Source: Candidatus Parcubacteria bacterium (GTDB lineage Bacteria > Patescibacteriota > Minisyncoccia > Phycocordibacterales > UBA2100). Taken from it: 48,065 nucleotides of DNA. The stretch's first letter is position 1; every line of letters starts with the position of its first letter. Location: contig QZIY01000023.1 of NCBI GenBank assembly GCA_003599175.1, positions 1 through 48,065 on the forward strand. Direction: 5' to 3'. A model generated the notes under the pieces. The model made no database searches. It was not told where the DNA came from and saw nothing but the letters and a program-made list of their open reading frames with translations. Positions 8,992 through 18,181 of this stretch are shown here, in pieces. The translations under genes and the position numbers were made by a program.

Positions 8992-10131
8992 ATGAACAAC
9001 CTATCACGGGTCTCTTTAGCAGCTCTTATTGGACTTATCGCGCTCCCCGTACTCACGAGCGCAGCGGAAGTGCGCACGGGCGATCAACCCTCGCTCGCTA
9101 CAGGCACTGCACTCACCGATGATCTCTACATGGCAGGCGGCAGCGTGACGAGCGCCGGCACCATACAGGGCGATCTCATTTCCGCGGGCGGCAATGTGCT
9201 CGTCTCAGGAGGTGTCTCGGAAGATGTGGTGGTCGCAGGTGGCACGATCACGATCGTAGCGCCTGTCGGCGATGATCTGCGCGCGGCAGGCGGCACGATC
9301 ACAATCCAAAGCACGATTGCGGATGATGTCTTGCTGGGAGGCGGCACGATTACGCTTGCAGGAGAAGGCGTTGGTGGAGATGCGATCATTGGTGGCGGGC
9401 AAGTGCGTGTGGATGCGCCGATCCGCGGCAGCGCCCGAATCATGGGTGGCGATATCTATATCAACGCGCCGGTAGCGGGCGATCTGAGGGTGCGCGCGGA
9501 CAAACTCACCCTCGGACCTTCAGCGCGCATCGAGGGCGATCTTATCTACACCTCACCCCGCGAAGCGGTACTCGAAGAGGGTGCGATGGTCGCGGGTGAG
9601 ACGACGTACGAGCCCTCGCGCGACATGAAGCGTGCCGCAGCGGTCGGATTCTTCGCCTTCCTTACGATCGCATTCCTCGTCAAATTCCTTGCCGTCCTCT
9701 TCTCGGCGCTCGTCTTCGGGTACGTATTCAAACGCTTCGCGCACGAGCTCTCGGCGCGCACGCTCGCAACTCCGTGGAGCTACTTGGGTTGGGGACTCGT
9801 CTTTATGATCGTATTGCCGATTATCTCAATCGCACTCTTCTTTACACTCGTCGGTATTCCCTTCGGCATCATCGGCTTGCTCACGTTCGTTGCATCCATG
9901 ATCTTCGGCGTCATCCTCGCACCTATCGTGATCGGCAGCGTCGTGCACAAGTGGCTCTGGAAGCGAGGAGAACACGAAGTCTCATGGAAAACGATTTTGC
10001 TTGGTACAGTGATCTACTTCATTCTTGGACTCATTCCGTTCGTCGGTGGTCTTATCAAGCTCGTGGTATCGCTCATCGCAATCGGCGTCGCGATTACTCT
10101 CAAAAAAGAAGAATTGAGCAAGTGGCGCTAA
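8992..10131 (+). CDS. Bactofilin/polymer-forming-like beta-helix domain membrane protein
   Basis: Signal peptide; repeats 'DDLYMAGGSVTSAGTIQGDLISAGGNVLVSGGVSEDVVVAGGTITI'; C-terminal TM helices. Confidence 0.75.
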   Translation: MNNLSRVSLAALIGLIALPVLTSAAEVRTGDQPSLATGTALTDDLYMAGGSVTSAGTIQGDLISAGGNVLVSGGVSEDVVVAGGTITIVAPVGDDLRAAGGTITIQSTIADDVLLGGGTITLAGEGVGGDAIIGGGQVRVDAPIRGSARIMGGDIYINAPVAGDLRVRADKLTLGPSARIEGDLIYTSPREAVLEEGAMVAGETTYEPSRDMKRAAAVGFFAFLTIAFLVKFLAVLFSALVFGYVFKRFAHELSARTLATPWSYLGWGLVFMIVLPIISIALFFTLVGIPFGIIGLLTFVASMIFGVILAPIVIGSVVHKWLWKRGEHEVSWKTILLGTVIYFILGLIPFVGGLIKLVVSLIAIGVAITLKKEELSKWR

Positions 10132-10139
10132 AATTAATC

Positions 10140-10688
10140 ATGAAGCGATATCAAATATTTGCGGGACTAGCTCTAGGAGTTTTTGTTGTGGTCTTGATTG
10201 CTGTCAGCCGTCCTACAGAAGTTGAACACCTACCACAACAAAGAGTCATGCAGGTAATGCAAGATTCAACACAAACAGACGAGTGTTCCGGAACGATAGA
10301 ACATCCCAATCCATCGTTGTGTCCTTCCGGAAAAATAGACGAACATCTTACGATCGATAATACATATCGCAATGTTACTTTTTGTGGCTACACATTTAAA
10401 AGCGTACAGGTCATTATCGACGGCGTGGACGTGATTCAACGTCTCGCTGAGCTGGCAAATACCGAGAAGCCATCAGAGGGTCAAGATATGTCATCTACAT
10501 GCTTCAATATCGTGTTCAACAATCCCGAGCGTGATTCTGGTGCGATCTTGGATGTATCGTATGCGGGTGGAGAGTATCCCTCATACGGGATACAAATATC
10601 AGCGACAGGGTATGATATTGACCTAAGCGATGGCAACATATACGACTTTAGTTTTATTGGCAGTAGGTTGTTAGGTAGTCTCAGGTGA
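10140..10688 (+). CDS. Hypothetical exported protein
   Basis: Internal ATG of the 9774..10688 frame: MKRYQIFAGLALGVFVVVLIAVS...; N-terminal TM/signal anchor. Confidence 0.55.
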   Translation: MKRYQIFAGLALGVFVVVLIAVSRPTEVEHLPQQRVMQVMQDSTQTDECSGTIEHPNPSLCPSGKIDEHLTIDNTYRNVTFCGYTFKSVQVIIDGVDVIQRLAELANTEKPSEGQDMSSTCFNIVFNNPERDSGAILDVSYAGGEYPSYGIQISATGYDIDLSDGNIYDFSFIGSRLLGSLR

Positions 10689-10752
10689 TCACTGAGTTCA
10701 GAGTGTCCCACGCATTCATGACATTCCCGGAAAAAGGATTCATACTTGCGGT

Positions 10753-12009
10753 ATGCGAACACGATCACTTCTTTTAATTCTTATTATCTTGGTTCTTTTG
10801 GGCGCCGTCGTGTATTACGGATACAGGTACATTAAAGAACGGCCTCCGCGCTTTCTCATCTCGCTTGTTACCCGCACAGAACCGCCTCCACCGCTGCCGC
10901 AAGGCGACTTCGCGCCGCTCATGGTACCAGAAGGATTTACCGCGACGATTTTCGCGCGTGATATCGCGGGCGCACGCGTGATGACGCGCGATCCAAAAGG
11001 GACGCTCGTCGTGTCGCAGACGCGGCAGGGGAATGTCGTTGCGCTGCCGGATGTGGATACCGACGACAAGGCCGACCGCACGGTCACGATTCTCTCGGAT
11101 CTCGATGAGCCGCACGGGCTCTATTTCCATTGTCCTGATACGGGTTTTGCGAGCGCAGACCAAGATGCATGCAAGCTCTATGTCGCGGAAACAGGGGCAG
11201 TGAAAGCGTACACCTATGATGCGGATACTTACACCGCAAGCAATCCGCAGACGATCACCGCGCTCCCGAAAGGCAGTGGTCACTCCACGCGTACACTCTT
11301 GCTGCATCCCGATGGCGTGCATCTTCTCGTATCGATCGGCTCGTCGTGCAATGTGTGCGAAGAGGGGAATGCAATGCGCGCGAGCGTACAATCGATCGAT
11401 CTTGCGACCAGTGCGGTCGCGCCTTTCGCGAGCGGACTTCGCAACACCGTCTTTATGGCCATTGACCCGGTGACCGGTGCAGTATGGGGCACTGACAATG
11501 GGCGCGATTTGATCGGCGATGATATTCCGCCGGATGAAGTCAACATCATCGAAAAAGGAGCAAACTACGGCTGGCCGATCTGCTACGGCAACAACGTGCA
11601 CGATACGGATTTCGACAACAAACAATACATTCGCGATCCGTGCGCTGATATGACACCGCCGCACATCGAATTGCAGGCGCACTCCGCCGCGCTCGGCATC
11701 GGCTTTATTCCGGAAGAAGGTTGGCCGGAGGAGATGGGCAACGATGCGTTGATTGCGTACCACGGCTCATGGAACCGCTCTGTGCCGACAGGGTACAAAG
11801 TCGTCCGCATTAATCTCGATCCGCGCACCCGTAAGGCGATAGGTGAGCCGATTGATTTCCTCACGGGCTTTCTACCGGAGGGGAGCAATGATACGGGAGA
11901 CGCGATTGGCCGACCCGTAGGCATCCTCGCGGAGCCAGGCGGCACCGTATATATCTCCGATGACCGTGCGGGTGCGATCTACAAAATCGTGCGCAATTCG
12001 CTCGAGTAG
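10753..12009 (+). CDS. PQQ-dependent sugar dehydrogenase-like (sorbosone/glucose dehydrogenase beta-propeller)
   Basis: 'MVPEGFTATIFARDIAGARVMTRDPKGTLVVSQ', 'GLRNTVFMAIDPVTGAVWGTDNGRDLIGDDIPPDEVNIIEKGANYGWPICYG', 'IAYHGSWNRS'. Confidence 0.85.
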   Translation: MRTRSLLLILIILVLLGAVVYYGYRYIKERPPRFLISLVTRTEPPPPLPQGDFAPLMVPEGFTATIFARDIAGARVMTRDPKGTLVVSQTRQGNVVALPDVDTDDKADRTVTILSDLDEPHGLYFHCPDTGFASADQDACKLYVAETGAVKAYTYDADTYTASNPQTITALPKGSGHSTRTLLLHPDGVHLLVSIGSSCNVCEEGNAMRASVQSIDLATSAVAPFASGLRNTVFMAIDPVTGAVWGTDNGRDLIGDDIPPDEVNIIEKGANYGWPICYGNNVHDTDFDNKQYIRDPCADMTPPHIELQAHSAALGIGFIPEEGWPEEMGNDALIAYHGSWNRSVPTGYKVVRINLDPRTRKAIGEPIDFLTGFLPEGSNDTGDAIGRPVGILAEPGGTVYISDDRAGAIYKIVRNSLE

Positions 12010-12011
12010 AT

Positions 12012-12800
12012 TCAGATTTCTTCGATCATCGTCGCGCGGATGATGCCGTCGATGTCATACTTTTGGATACTGCTTAATTGGTTGACAGGGGTAACGATAC
12101 CGCTGATGCGGACTTTGGTGCCGACTGCGTAGTCGACGGGGTAGGTCGACATAAGCGAGGTATCAACCGCCATGTGGCCGTCGCTCTGATCGAGGGCGAT
12201 ACCAAATGCGCACTCCATCGTCTGGGGACCCTCCGTATCTTTATGCGGCAGGCACTCCCAGAAACCGACGAGTGATTGCTGCTGCGGTAGCGGGCTGTAT
12301 GCGCCTTTTTCCATCTTTACGATCATCCATGTACCATCGCGCTCTTCGAGCGAAAGCGTGACGGGGTACACCGCTGCAGGCACGACGCCTTCATCACTCT
12401 GCGCGACTTCGAGTACATTGCCCTCCACTACAAAATTCGGACCGGTCTGTCGTACCTCCACGATATCGATGCTATCGGGCCACGGGCTTGAGGTGTAGCG
12501 GCCGAGCGCGTCGGCGCCTTCGGGGTACCACTCGGCGAGAAGCTCGGGTGCGACGTATTGCGCATATGCGGCATCCATCGCTGCTTTGCGATCGTCGGTC
12601 GATGCGAGGAGTGAGACTTGCTGCAACTGTCGGCCGAAATCCATGACGACTTGTCGCACTGCCTGATCGTTTTCCAATGAGACCGTCGCCTCATTCGGCG
12701 CAGGATCTTCACTCATCTGCGGCGAGTACTGCCCGAATGCGACTATCCCTATCACGAGCGCGAGTAACACGATGACGCTAAAAATAGTTTTTTGATTCAT
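12012..12800 (-). CDS. Hypothetical exported protein
   Basis: MNQKTIFSVIVLLALVIGIVAFGQ...; start placed at the internal Met at 12800. Confidence 0.6.
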   Translation of the reverse strand: MNQKTIFSVIVLLALVIGIVAFGQYSPQMSEDPAPNEATVSLENDQAVRQVVMDFGRQLQQVSLLASTDDRKAAMDAAYAQYVAPELLAEWYPEGADALGRYTSSPWPDSIDIVEVRQTGPNFVVEGNVLEVAQSDEGVVPAAVYPVTLSLEERDGTWMIVKMEKGAYSPLPQQQSLVGFWECLPHKDTEGPQTMECAFGIALDQSDGHMAVDTSLMSTYPVDYAVGTKVRISGIVTPVNQLSSIQKYDIDGIIRATMIEEI

Positions 12801-12901
12801 ACAACAACTATAGCAAATCTGGAAAAACGAACATGAAAAAGAGAAGCACTGTGCAATCATGCGATCGCACAGTGCTCTTGCAAGGTTCAGTTTGAAATAT
12901 G

Positions 12902-13345
12902 TTATTTGCCGATGCGGTTCTCGCCGACGACATTGAAATCAATGTCGCGGGTATAGAACATTGGTCGTCGCCCGCGGCCAGGCGGAACTGGTGTTGCCTG
13001 CGTGTAGCCGTCGCGGCTGCCGCCATTGGTTGCGCCATTGACCGGTGGGCTTGCAGGAGGACTGAACTTCCATCCGGTGCCGCGGTCTCGCGTCCACAGG
13101 TAGCCGCTGCCGATTTCGGTGAACGTATCCCGCAGCTGCGCCATTGCCTCTTTCACGGTGTCCTTGGAATGTGCGAACCCATGTTGTTCGAGCACGCCGG
13201 CGATCTTCTCATCGGTGACGAGCTGCCCGCGGTGCGTATTGAAGTGGGCGAACAGGGCGACGCTTCGAGGCGGGAGCGGCCGTCTGATTGAGCCGTTAAC
13301 CACGAGCGTTGTGCCTTCGAGCGCGAACGTAGTAATAGACGCCAT
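12902..13345 (-). CDS. Small winged-helix-like protein (OmpR/PhoB C-terminal-like fold suspected)
   Basis: MASITTFALEGTTLVVNGSIRRPLPPRSVALFAHFNTHRGQLVTDEKIAGVLEQHG...WTRDRGTGWKF; start placed at MASITT within the 12902..13387 ORF. Confidence 0.45.
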   Translation of the reverse strand: MASITTFALEGTTLVVNGSIRRPLPPRSVALFAHFNTHRGQLVTDEKIAGVLEQHGFAHSKDTVKEAMAQLRDTFTEIGSGYLWTRDRGTGWKFSPPASPPVNGATNGGSRDGYTQATPVPPGRGRRPMFYTRDIDFNVVGENRIGK

Positions 13346-13417
13346 CAAAATGTCCTCCAAAGAGCGGCCCATTTCACTATGAACCACCGAGACTATACAC
13401 CCGTTTAAATATGTTTT

Positions 13418-13693
13418 CTAGTATTCCTTGTGGTAGAGCGCGCGGAGCTCGCTCTTCGCCCTGGTCAGCACCTTTTTGCGCGATTCCGGCAACTGTTTTC
13501 CCGCGCGATTGATATAGAAATTGAGCATCGACATCGCCGACTGGTAGGGAGTGCCTTTGCGCTTCGTGCTGGTATCTGACGATCGTTTCAATGATTTCGC
13601 AATTTTCTTGGGGTCATCATTCGTAAACACGCCGTTCTCGAGCTCAAGCGCTCGGCTCTGTGTCGTTACTCGTGCCGACCATTTTCTCACCAT
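13418..13693 (-). CDS. DUF3175-like protein
   Basis: MVRKWSARVTTQSRALELENGVFTNDDPKKIAKSLKRSSDTSTKRKGTPYQSAMSMLNFYINRAGKQLP... Confidence 0.65.
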   Translation of the reverse strand: MVRKWSARVTTQSRALELENGVFTNDDPKKIAKSLKRSSDTSTKRKGTPYQSAMSMLNFYINRAGKQLPESRKKVLTRAKSELRALYHKEY

Positions 13694-13835
13694 GTTATTT
13701 CCATCGCGCCTCTTGCGCTTTCTTGATGTTGCGTACTCGCGCTTTTTTCTGTGCGCCTGTCGGCTTCGCGCGCTCCGGGACATTTTTTCTCGGGTGTGCC
13801 GTAAATATGTCACCCTTTTTGTGAGTGATCGTACC

Positions 13836-14199
13836 TCATATTTGCTTGAGTGCCGTTTTGACGCGTCGTGTATCGATCACGAGCGTATTACCACTTCGGT
13901 GCGCATCATCTTTTGAAATAAGCCATGTCGCGGTATCCCAGCTGCCGCTTGAGCGCTTGCCCGCGACGCGTTCGAGATGACCTTCTTCGCCGACATCCTG
14001 CGTCCGAAATGTGACAAACTCGCTCTCGGGTCGGACTTCGATTCGATAAAATTTCCCTGCTCCGCCCGTGCCCGGGCGCTTGCGGGGAGGCCCCTGCGGC
14101 TGGGCACTCGCATGCTGGCGCGACGACATGCTGCGCCACGTTTGCTGCGCCTTTTTGATATTCCGCCGCGCGGCCCCCCTTTTGTTTTGTGGTCGCCAT
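13836..14199 (-). pseudogene. Hypothetical small basic protein, apparently split by a frameshift at a C6/G6 homopolymer
   Basis: Frame 14199 gives MATTKQKG..., frame 13836..14129 gives MSSRQHASAQPQG...; removing one base at C6 (14174-14179) yields the continuous MATTKQKGAARRNIKKAQQTWRSMSSRQHASAQPQG...KTALKQI. Confidence 0.5.
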
Positions 14200-14275
14200 G
14201 CACCAATGCTAGGCGATGCAGCTGAAGAAAAGATTAACTCACTGTCGTTTTATCGGAGTCTGATACCATGGGAAT

Positions 14276-14878
14276 ATGAGAAAAATAATTGTCCAAGAAT
14301 TTATTACTCTCGACGGCGTCATGCAGGCACCGGGCGGGCCCGATGAAGATACATCGAGCGGTTTCAAGTACGGCGGCTGGACTGCGCCGTATTTTCACTC
14401 GGCCGACGCAGAGGCAGGGGATTTGATGCAGAAATGGATGAAATCTACAGATCTTCTTTTGGGCAGGACCACATTCGAAATTTTTGCCGCGTACTGGCCC
14501 AAGCACGCGGATATGTGGCCCGGCATTATGGATGTCACCAAGTACTGTGTGAGTACTACTTTAGAAAAGTCGGATTGGAGCAATTCTGTGTTCCTCAAGA
14601 CCGTTGATGACATCAAAAAGCTTAAAGAGTCAGGAGACGCTGATCTCCAAGTCATCGGCAGCGGCAACCTTTGCCAGACGCTTTTCAAACACGATCTCGT
14701 CGACGAAATGCGGCTGATGACATTTCCCATCACACTCGGCACAGGCAAGCGCCTCTTCGGTGAGGGCACCATTCCTTCTGCATTCAAAATGACGAGCAAT
14801 TTGATTTCGACAAACGGCGTAATCTTCGCGAGCTACGAGCGCGCTGGGGAAGTGAAGACGGGGACCGTCGGGGCGTAA
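14276..14878 (+). CDS. Dihydrofolate reductase-like (RibD C-terminal) family protein
   Basis: 'MRKIIVQEFITLDGVMQAPGGPDED...LLLGRTTFEIFAAYWP...LQVIGSGNLCQTLFKHDLVDEMRLMTFPITLGTGKRLF'. Confidence 0.85.
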   Translation: MRKIIVQEFITLDGVMQAPGGPDEDTSSGFKYGGWTAPYFHSADAEAGDLMQKWMKSTDLLLGRTTFEIFAAYWPKHADMWPGIMDVTKYCVSTTLEKSDWSNSVFLKTVDDIKKLKESGDADLQVIGSGNLCQTLFKHDLVDEMRLMTFPITLGTGKRLFGEGTIPSAFKMTSNLISTNGVIFASYERAGEVKTGTVGA

Positions 14879-14906
14879 TCAGGCGAATATGATATAATGC
14901 TCTAGT

Positions 14907-15110
14907 ATGAATACAGGTAGCCTCAAAAACGTCGTATGGAGAGAGGGCAAGCATTACGTTGCCCAATCTTTAAATGTTGATGTTTCGAGCTTTGGCGGCG
15001 ATAGAGATGAGGCACTCGCCAATCTCAAAGAGGCGCTTGAACTTTATTTCGAAGATACACCAAGCGGTGATTTTTCATCAGTTGAAGAACCTGAAATAGT
15101 TTCGATGTAG
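14907..15110 (+). CDS. hicB: HicB-family antitoxin
   Basis: 'VVWREGKHYVAQSLNVDVSSFGGDRDEALANLKEALELYFED', adjacent to HicA. Confidence 0.8.
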   Translation: MNTGSLKNVVWREGKHYVAQSLNVDVSSFGGDRDEALANLKEALELYFEDTPSGDFSSVEEPEIVSM

Positions 15111-15116
15111 GTCCCT

Positions 15117-15332
15117 ATGCCGAGGCTCCATTCGTCGAGCCATATCATTTCAGTACTCAGCAAAAATGGTTTTACCTTTGTTTCCCAAAAAGGGAGCCAC
15201 ATGAAATATCGCAAGAAAAGCGGCAGCAAAACACTGACTGTTATCGTCCCTGCAAACAAGCGTGAAATTCCGCACGGCACATTTCGTTCGATACTACGAC
15301 AATCGCAGCTTCCATCAGAAGCGTTTAGCTAA
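15117..15332 (+). CDS. hicA: HicA-family mRNA interferase toxin
   Basis: 'VLSKNGFTFVSQKGSHMKYRKKSGSKTLTVIVPANKREIPHGTFRSILRQ' (dsRBD-like fold with catalytic GSH). Confidence 0.85.
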   Translation: MPRLHSSSHIISVLSKNGFTFVSQKGSHMKYRKKSGSKTLTVIVPANKREIPHGTFRSILRQSQLPSEAFS

Positions 15333-15354
15333 CGGGAAAAACGGGGTAAAGGGA

Positions 15355-15837
15355 CTATCCACGACGCGCGGCTTCGATAGCAGCGACGTCGATTTTTTGC
15401 ATAGTCATCATCGCGTCGAAGGCGCGTTTTGCCTCGGCGCCTCCTGCCGCCATGGCATCCAAGAGCGTGCGCGGCGTGATCTGCCACGATACTCCCCACT
15501 TGTCCTTGCACCAGCCGCATTGGCTTTCCTCACCGCCGTTCCCGACAATCGCGTTCCAGTAACGATCTGTTTCTTCTTGGTCTTCGGTCGCGATCTGAAA
15601 GGAAAATGCCTCGCTCTGCTTGAATGTCGGACCGCCATTGATGCCGATACAGGGAATTCCGCAGACAGTAAACTCTACCGTCAACACGTCACCTTTCTGT
15701 CCATCGGGAAAATCAGACGGGGCATGTGTAATGGCACCGACTTTGCTATCCGGAAACGTAGCAGCATAAAATTCTGCTGCCGCTTGCGCGTCCTTTTCGT
15801 ACCAGAGACAAATTGTGTTCTTGGGTTGTTTGTTCAT
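15355..15837 (-). CDS. VOC/PhnB-like (3-demethylubiquinone-9 3-methyltransferase domain) protein
   Basis: 'NTICLWYEKDAQAAAEFYAATFPDSKVGAI...FTVCGIPCIGINGGPTFKQSEAFSFQIATEDQEETDRYWNAIVGNGGEESQCGWCKDKWGVSWQI'. Confidence 0.85.
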   Translation of the reverse strand: MNKQPKNTICLWYEKDAQAAAEFYAATFPDSKVGAITHAPSDFPDGQKGDVLTVEFTVCGIPCIGINGGPTFKQSEAFSFQIATEDQEETDRYWNAIVGNGGEESQCGWCKDKWGVSWQITPRTLLDAMAAGGAEAKRAFDAMMTMQKIDVAAIEAARRG

Positions 15838-15992
15838 GTGTTCAGTATACCAAATCAGCCATTGTGGGATCGAGTCCAGCACCGAGTAATCAATGAGCCA
15901 CAATAATTTCTTCGCCGTCGCTCAGAAATTTTCCAGCCCCGGACTCGGCCGTTTTGCTTACTGGTAAAACATGCCTCCGTCTTCAAAAACCA

Positions 15993-16022
15993 ACAAAGAC
16001 ATTTCGCAGGGAATGTCTTTGT
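15993..16022 (-). terminator. Intrinsic terminator downstream of tRNA-Glu
   Basis: ACAAAGACATT/AATGTCTTTGT 11-bp stem, followed on the minus strand by GGTTTTTG. Confidence 0.6.
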
Positions 16023-16030
16023 GTCGTTTT

Positions 16031-16102
16031 TGACCCCACGGGGAATCGAACCCCGATTTGATCCGTGAAAGGGATCTGTCCTAGCCGTTAGACGATGAGG
16101 CC
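16031..16102 (-). tRNA. tRNA-Glu (UUC)
   Basis: Reverse complement GGCCTCATCGTCTAACGGCTAGGACAGATCCCTTTCACGGATCAAATCGGGGTTCGATTCCCCGTGGGGTCA; cloverleaf with TTC anticodon. Confidence 0.93.
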
Positions 16103-16167
16103 TCACTAACGGCGAAATCATACGATTTTTTTGGGAAAATGGCAAAAAGTGCTACATTTTCCCAATT

Positions 16168-16252
16168 GGAGGGGTCGCATAGAGGTCTAGTGCAGTGGTT
16201 TCGAAAACCACCGTGCCGCAAGGCACCGAGAGTTCGAATCTCTCCCCCTCCG
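16168..16252 (+). tRNA. tRNA-Ser (CGA)
   Basis: GGAGGGGTCGCATAGAGGTCTAGTGCAGTGGTTTCGAAAACCACCGTGCCGCAAGGCACCGAGAGTTCGAATCTCTCCCCCTCCG; long variable arm, anticodon CGA. Confidence 0.93.
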
Positions 16253-16375
16253 CCCGAAGTATTTTTTATCGGAGGTATGCCGACGGGTATACCCCTGAGA
16301 GGCGTCGCGGACGCCCCGTCATTCATTCGGACGATGTAATGTAGAAAACCAAAATGTGTGGTATACTCGTACGGT

Positions 16376-16468
16376 ATGAATCGGAAGAATTATTTCCTTT
16401 TTAAGAACTTCGAAGGCTTTAAGGCTGGGGGTGGTTTTGCTATTGGGAAATTTTTCTTCAACTCCTAA
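16376..16468 (+). CDS. Putative regulatory leader peptide upstream of ABC-F
   Basis: 30-aa ORF MNRKNYFLFKNFEGFKAGGGFAIGKFFFNS directly preceding a strong intrinsic terminator and the ABC-F gene. Confidence 0.55.
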   Translation: MNRKNYFLFKNFEGFKAGGGFAIGKFFFNS

Positions 16469-16520
16469 CGAACAAAGTTGTAAAGAAAAAGGCCCAATAG
16501 AAATTATTGGGCCTTTTTCT
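16440..16520 (+). promoter_or_regulatory. Putative transcription attenuator (terminator 16486-16518 versus antiterminator 16440-16458:16483-16500)
   Basis: Terminator AAAAAGGCCCAATA-GAAAT-TATTGGGCCTTTTT; alternative pairing CTATTGGG aaa TTTTTCTT with AAGAAAAA gg CCCAATAG. Confidence 0.7.
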
Positions 16521-16530
16521 TATCTTCACT

Positions 16531-17982
16531 ATGATAATAATCAAAAACTTAAGCGCAAATATCCTCGGCGAGCCTCTCTTTGAAGGGGTTGCTGCGACTG
16601 TCCGATCCGGAGATAGGATTGGTATTGTTGGTGCGAATGGAAGTGGCAAGACAACATTCATGCGCATACTCGCCGGTCTCTTAGAGCCCGACATAGGTAC
16701 TATAAAAGTGGAGCACGAGCGAGTAGGATATCTGCCGCAAGATATTGAATATACCGACAACGATACCGTTGAATCTTTTCTCGCGTCCGTACCAATACAG
16801 AAAAGAGATGCAGTTATCAAAGAGGTTGGTTTAGAAGGGATTGATATGGGAACGTTGGTATCAAAGTTGAGCGGCGGTCAAAAGCGCCGACTTGCTCTTG
16901 CACGTGTTCTCGGAATAAAGCCAACGTTCCTTTTACTCGACGAACCGACAAATCACCTTGACCGTGCGACTATCAATTGGCTCGAAGAGTTCATTCGAGA
17001 CTTTCGTGGAGGCGTCGTACTCATCTCTCACGATAGAAGTCTACTGGATGGCACAGTTCAAAAGATATTCGAAATAGATCCGCGGGCACAAATAGTCAAA
17101 GAGTACACAGGTAATTACAGTTCATATCTCATCGAGCGCGAGAAACGCGACCAGCTTCAGAATGAAGCTTATGACCGACAACAGCGCGAAAAGAAGCGCC
17201 TTGAAGCATGGCTCGCTCGCAAACGAGAAGAGTCTTCGGTGCATGCCGATCCGAGCAAGGGAAAGATGATTCGCGCAAAGGAGAAATATCTCCAGCGCGA
17301 AATTCTCGACAAAGAAATAGTCCGAGCAGGGCCACACAAGAGAATTAGAGGAGCAAATCTCAAGGGTGAAGTTGCAAGTGCAAAGCTCATATGCAGACTC
17401 ACCGCGATTGCTAAAAAGTTTGGTGATACAAATGTGCTTAGAAATGTATCTTTTGAAGTGAGGGGAAAAGAACGAGTTCTACTCACCGGAGTAAATGGTT
17501 CCGGCAAAACAACCTTGCTCAAAATACTTATGGGTAAAATGGAGCCAGACAGTGGTGTTGTTAAAGTTGGTGATAATGTTTCCATTGGCTACTTTGCTCA
17601 AGAGCAAGAATCGCTCGATCTGAAAAAGACTGTACTCGATGAGTTTTTGGATACACCAAACCTTGTCAGTAAAAAAGACCCTAGAGCCATTCTCGGTGGG
17701 TTTCTATTTTCAGATCACGATGTATTCAAGAAAGTCTCCTCTCTTAGTCTCGGAGAGCGTGTTCGTCTTGTCTTCGCGAAACTAACAAATCAGCGAAACG
17801 AGCTCCTTGTTCTTGATGAACCGACAAATCATCTTGACATACCTTCACGAGAAGTAATCGAATCCGCTCTAATGGAATATGAGGGGTCGATTATTGCTGT
17901 GTCCCATGATCGTTTCTTCGTTGATAAGCTGGGCTTCGATAAGACATTAGAACTGAAAAGTGGTTTGATTCAATACGTATAA
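16531..17982 (+). CDS. ABC-F family ATP-binding protein
   Basis: Two ABC cassettes: GANGSGKTT, LSGGQKRRLALARVL, LLLDEPTNHLD; then GVNGSGKTT, LSLGERVRLVFAKL, LVLDEPTNHLD; no TM; linker between domains. Confidence 0.92.
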   Translation: MIIIKNLSANILGEPLFEGVAATVRSGDRIGIVGANGSGKTTFMRILAGLLEPDIGTIKVEHERVGYLPQDIEYTDNDTVESFLASVPIQKRDAVIKEVGLEGIDMGTLVSKLSGGQKRRLALARVLGIKPTFLLLDEPTNHLDRATINWLEEFIRDFRGGVVLISHDRSLLDGTVQKIFEIDPRAQIVKEYTGNYSSYLIEREKRDQLQNEAYDRQQREKKRLEAWLARKREESSVHADPSKGKMIRAKEKYLQREILDKEIVRAGPHKRIRGANLKGEVASAKLICRLTAIAKKFGDTNVLRNVSFEVRGKERVLLTGVNGSGKTTLLKILMGKMEPDSGVVKVGDNVSIGYFAQEQESLDLKKTVLDEFLDTPNLVSKKDPRAILGGFLFSDHDVFKKVSSLSLGERVRLVFAKLTNQRNELLVLDEPTNHLDIPSREVIESALMEYEGSIIAVSHDRFFVDKLGFDKTLELKSGLIQYV

Positions 17983-18181
17983 TCCAGCCGTCGAGGCCTC
18001 GACTTTCGACCTGAAAAGCAGCTAAAATACCCTTATGGTTACTAGCCTCTGGGGTACTAACTGCTGACTGCCCGCAATTTTCTAAGGATTACCCTGAAGT
18101 TTATCTTGTATATCGACTGCTGGTCCGCGCGGTGTTTCGCGGGACCTGGAGGTAGATAAATATGCATGGTTTACTGTTCCC

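Noticed and set aside
10774-11763. 329-aa minus-strand ORF
   Set aside because: Antisense to the PQQ-type sugar dehydrogenase gene; Arg/Ile/His-rich composition typical of shadow ORFs.
13693-13840. Minus-strand fragment ending ...KARVRNIKKAQEARWK* upstream of the DUF3175-like gene
   Set aside because: Resembles the RNIKKAQ motif of the neighbouring split gene, but no canonical start codon was found; could be a remnant or a second frameshifted small gene.
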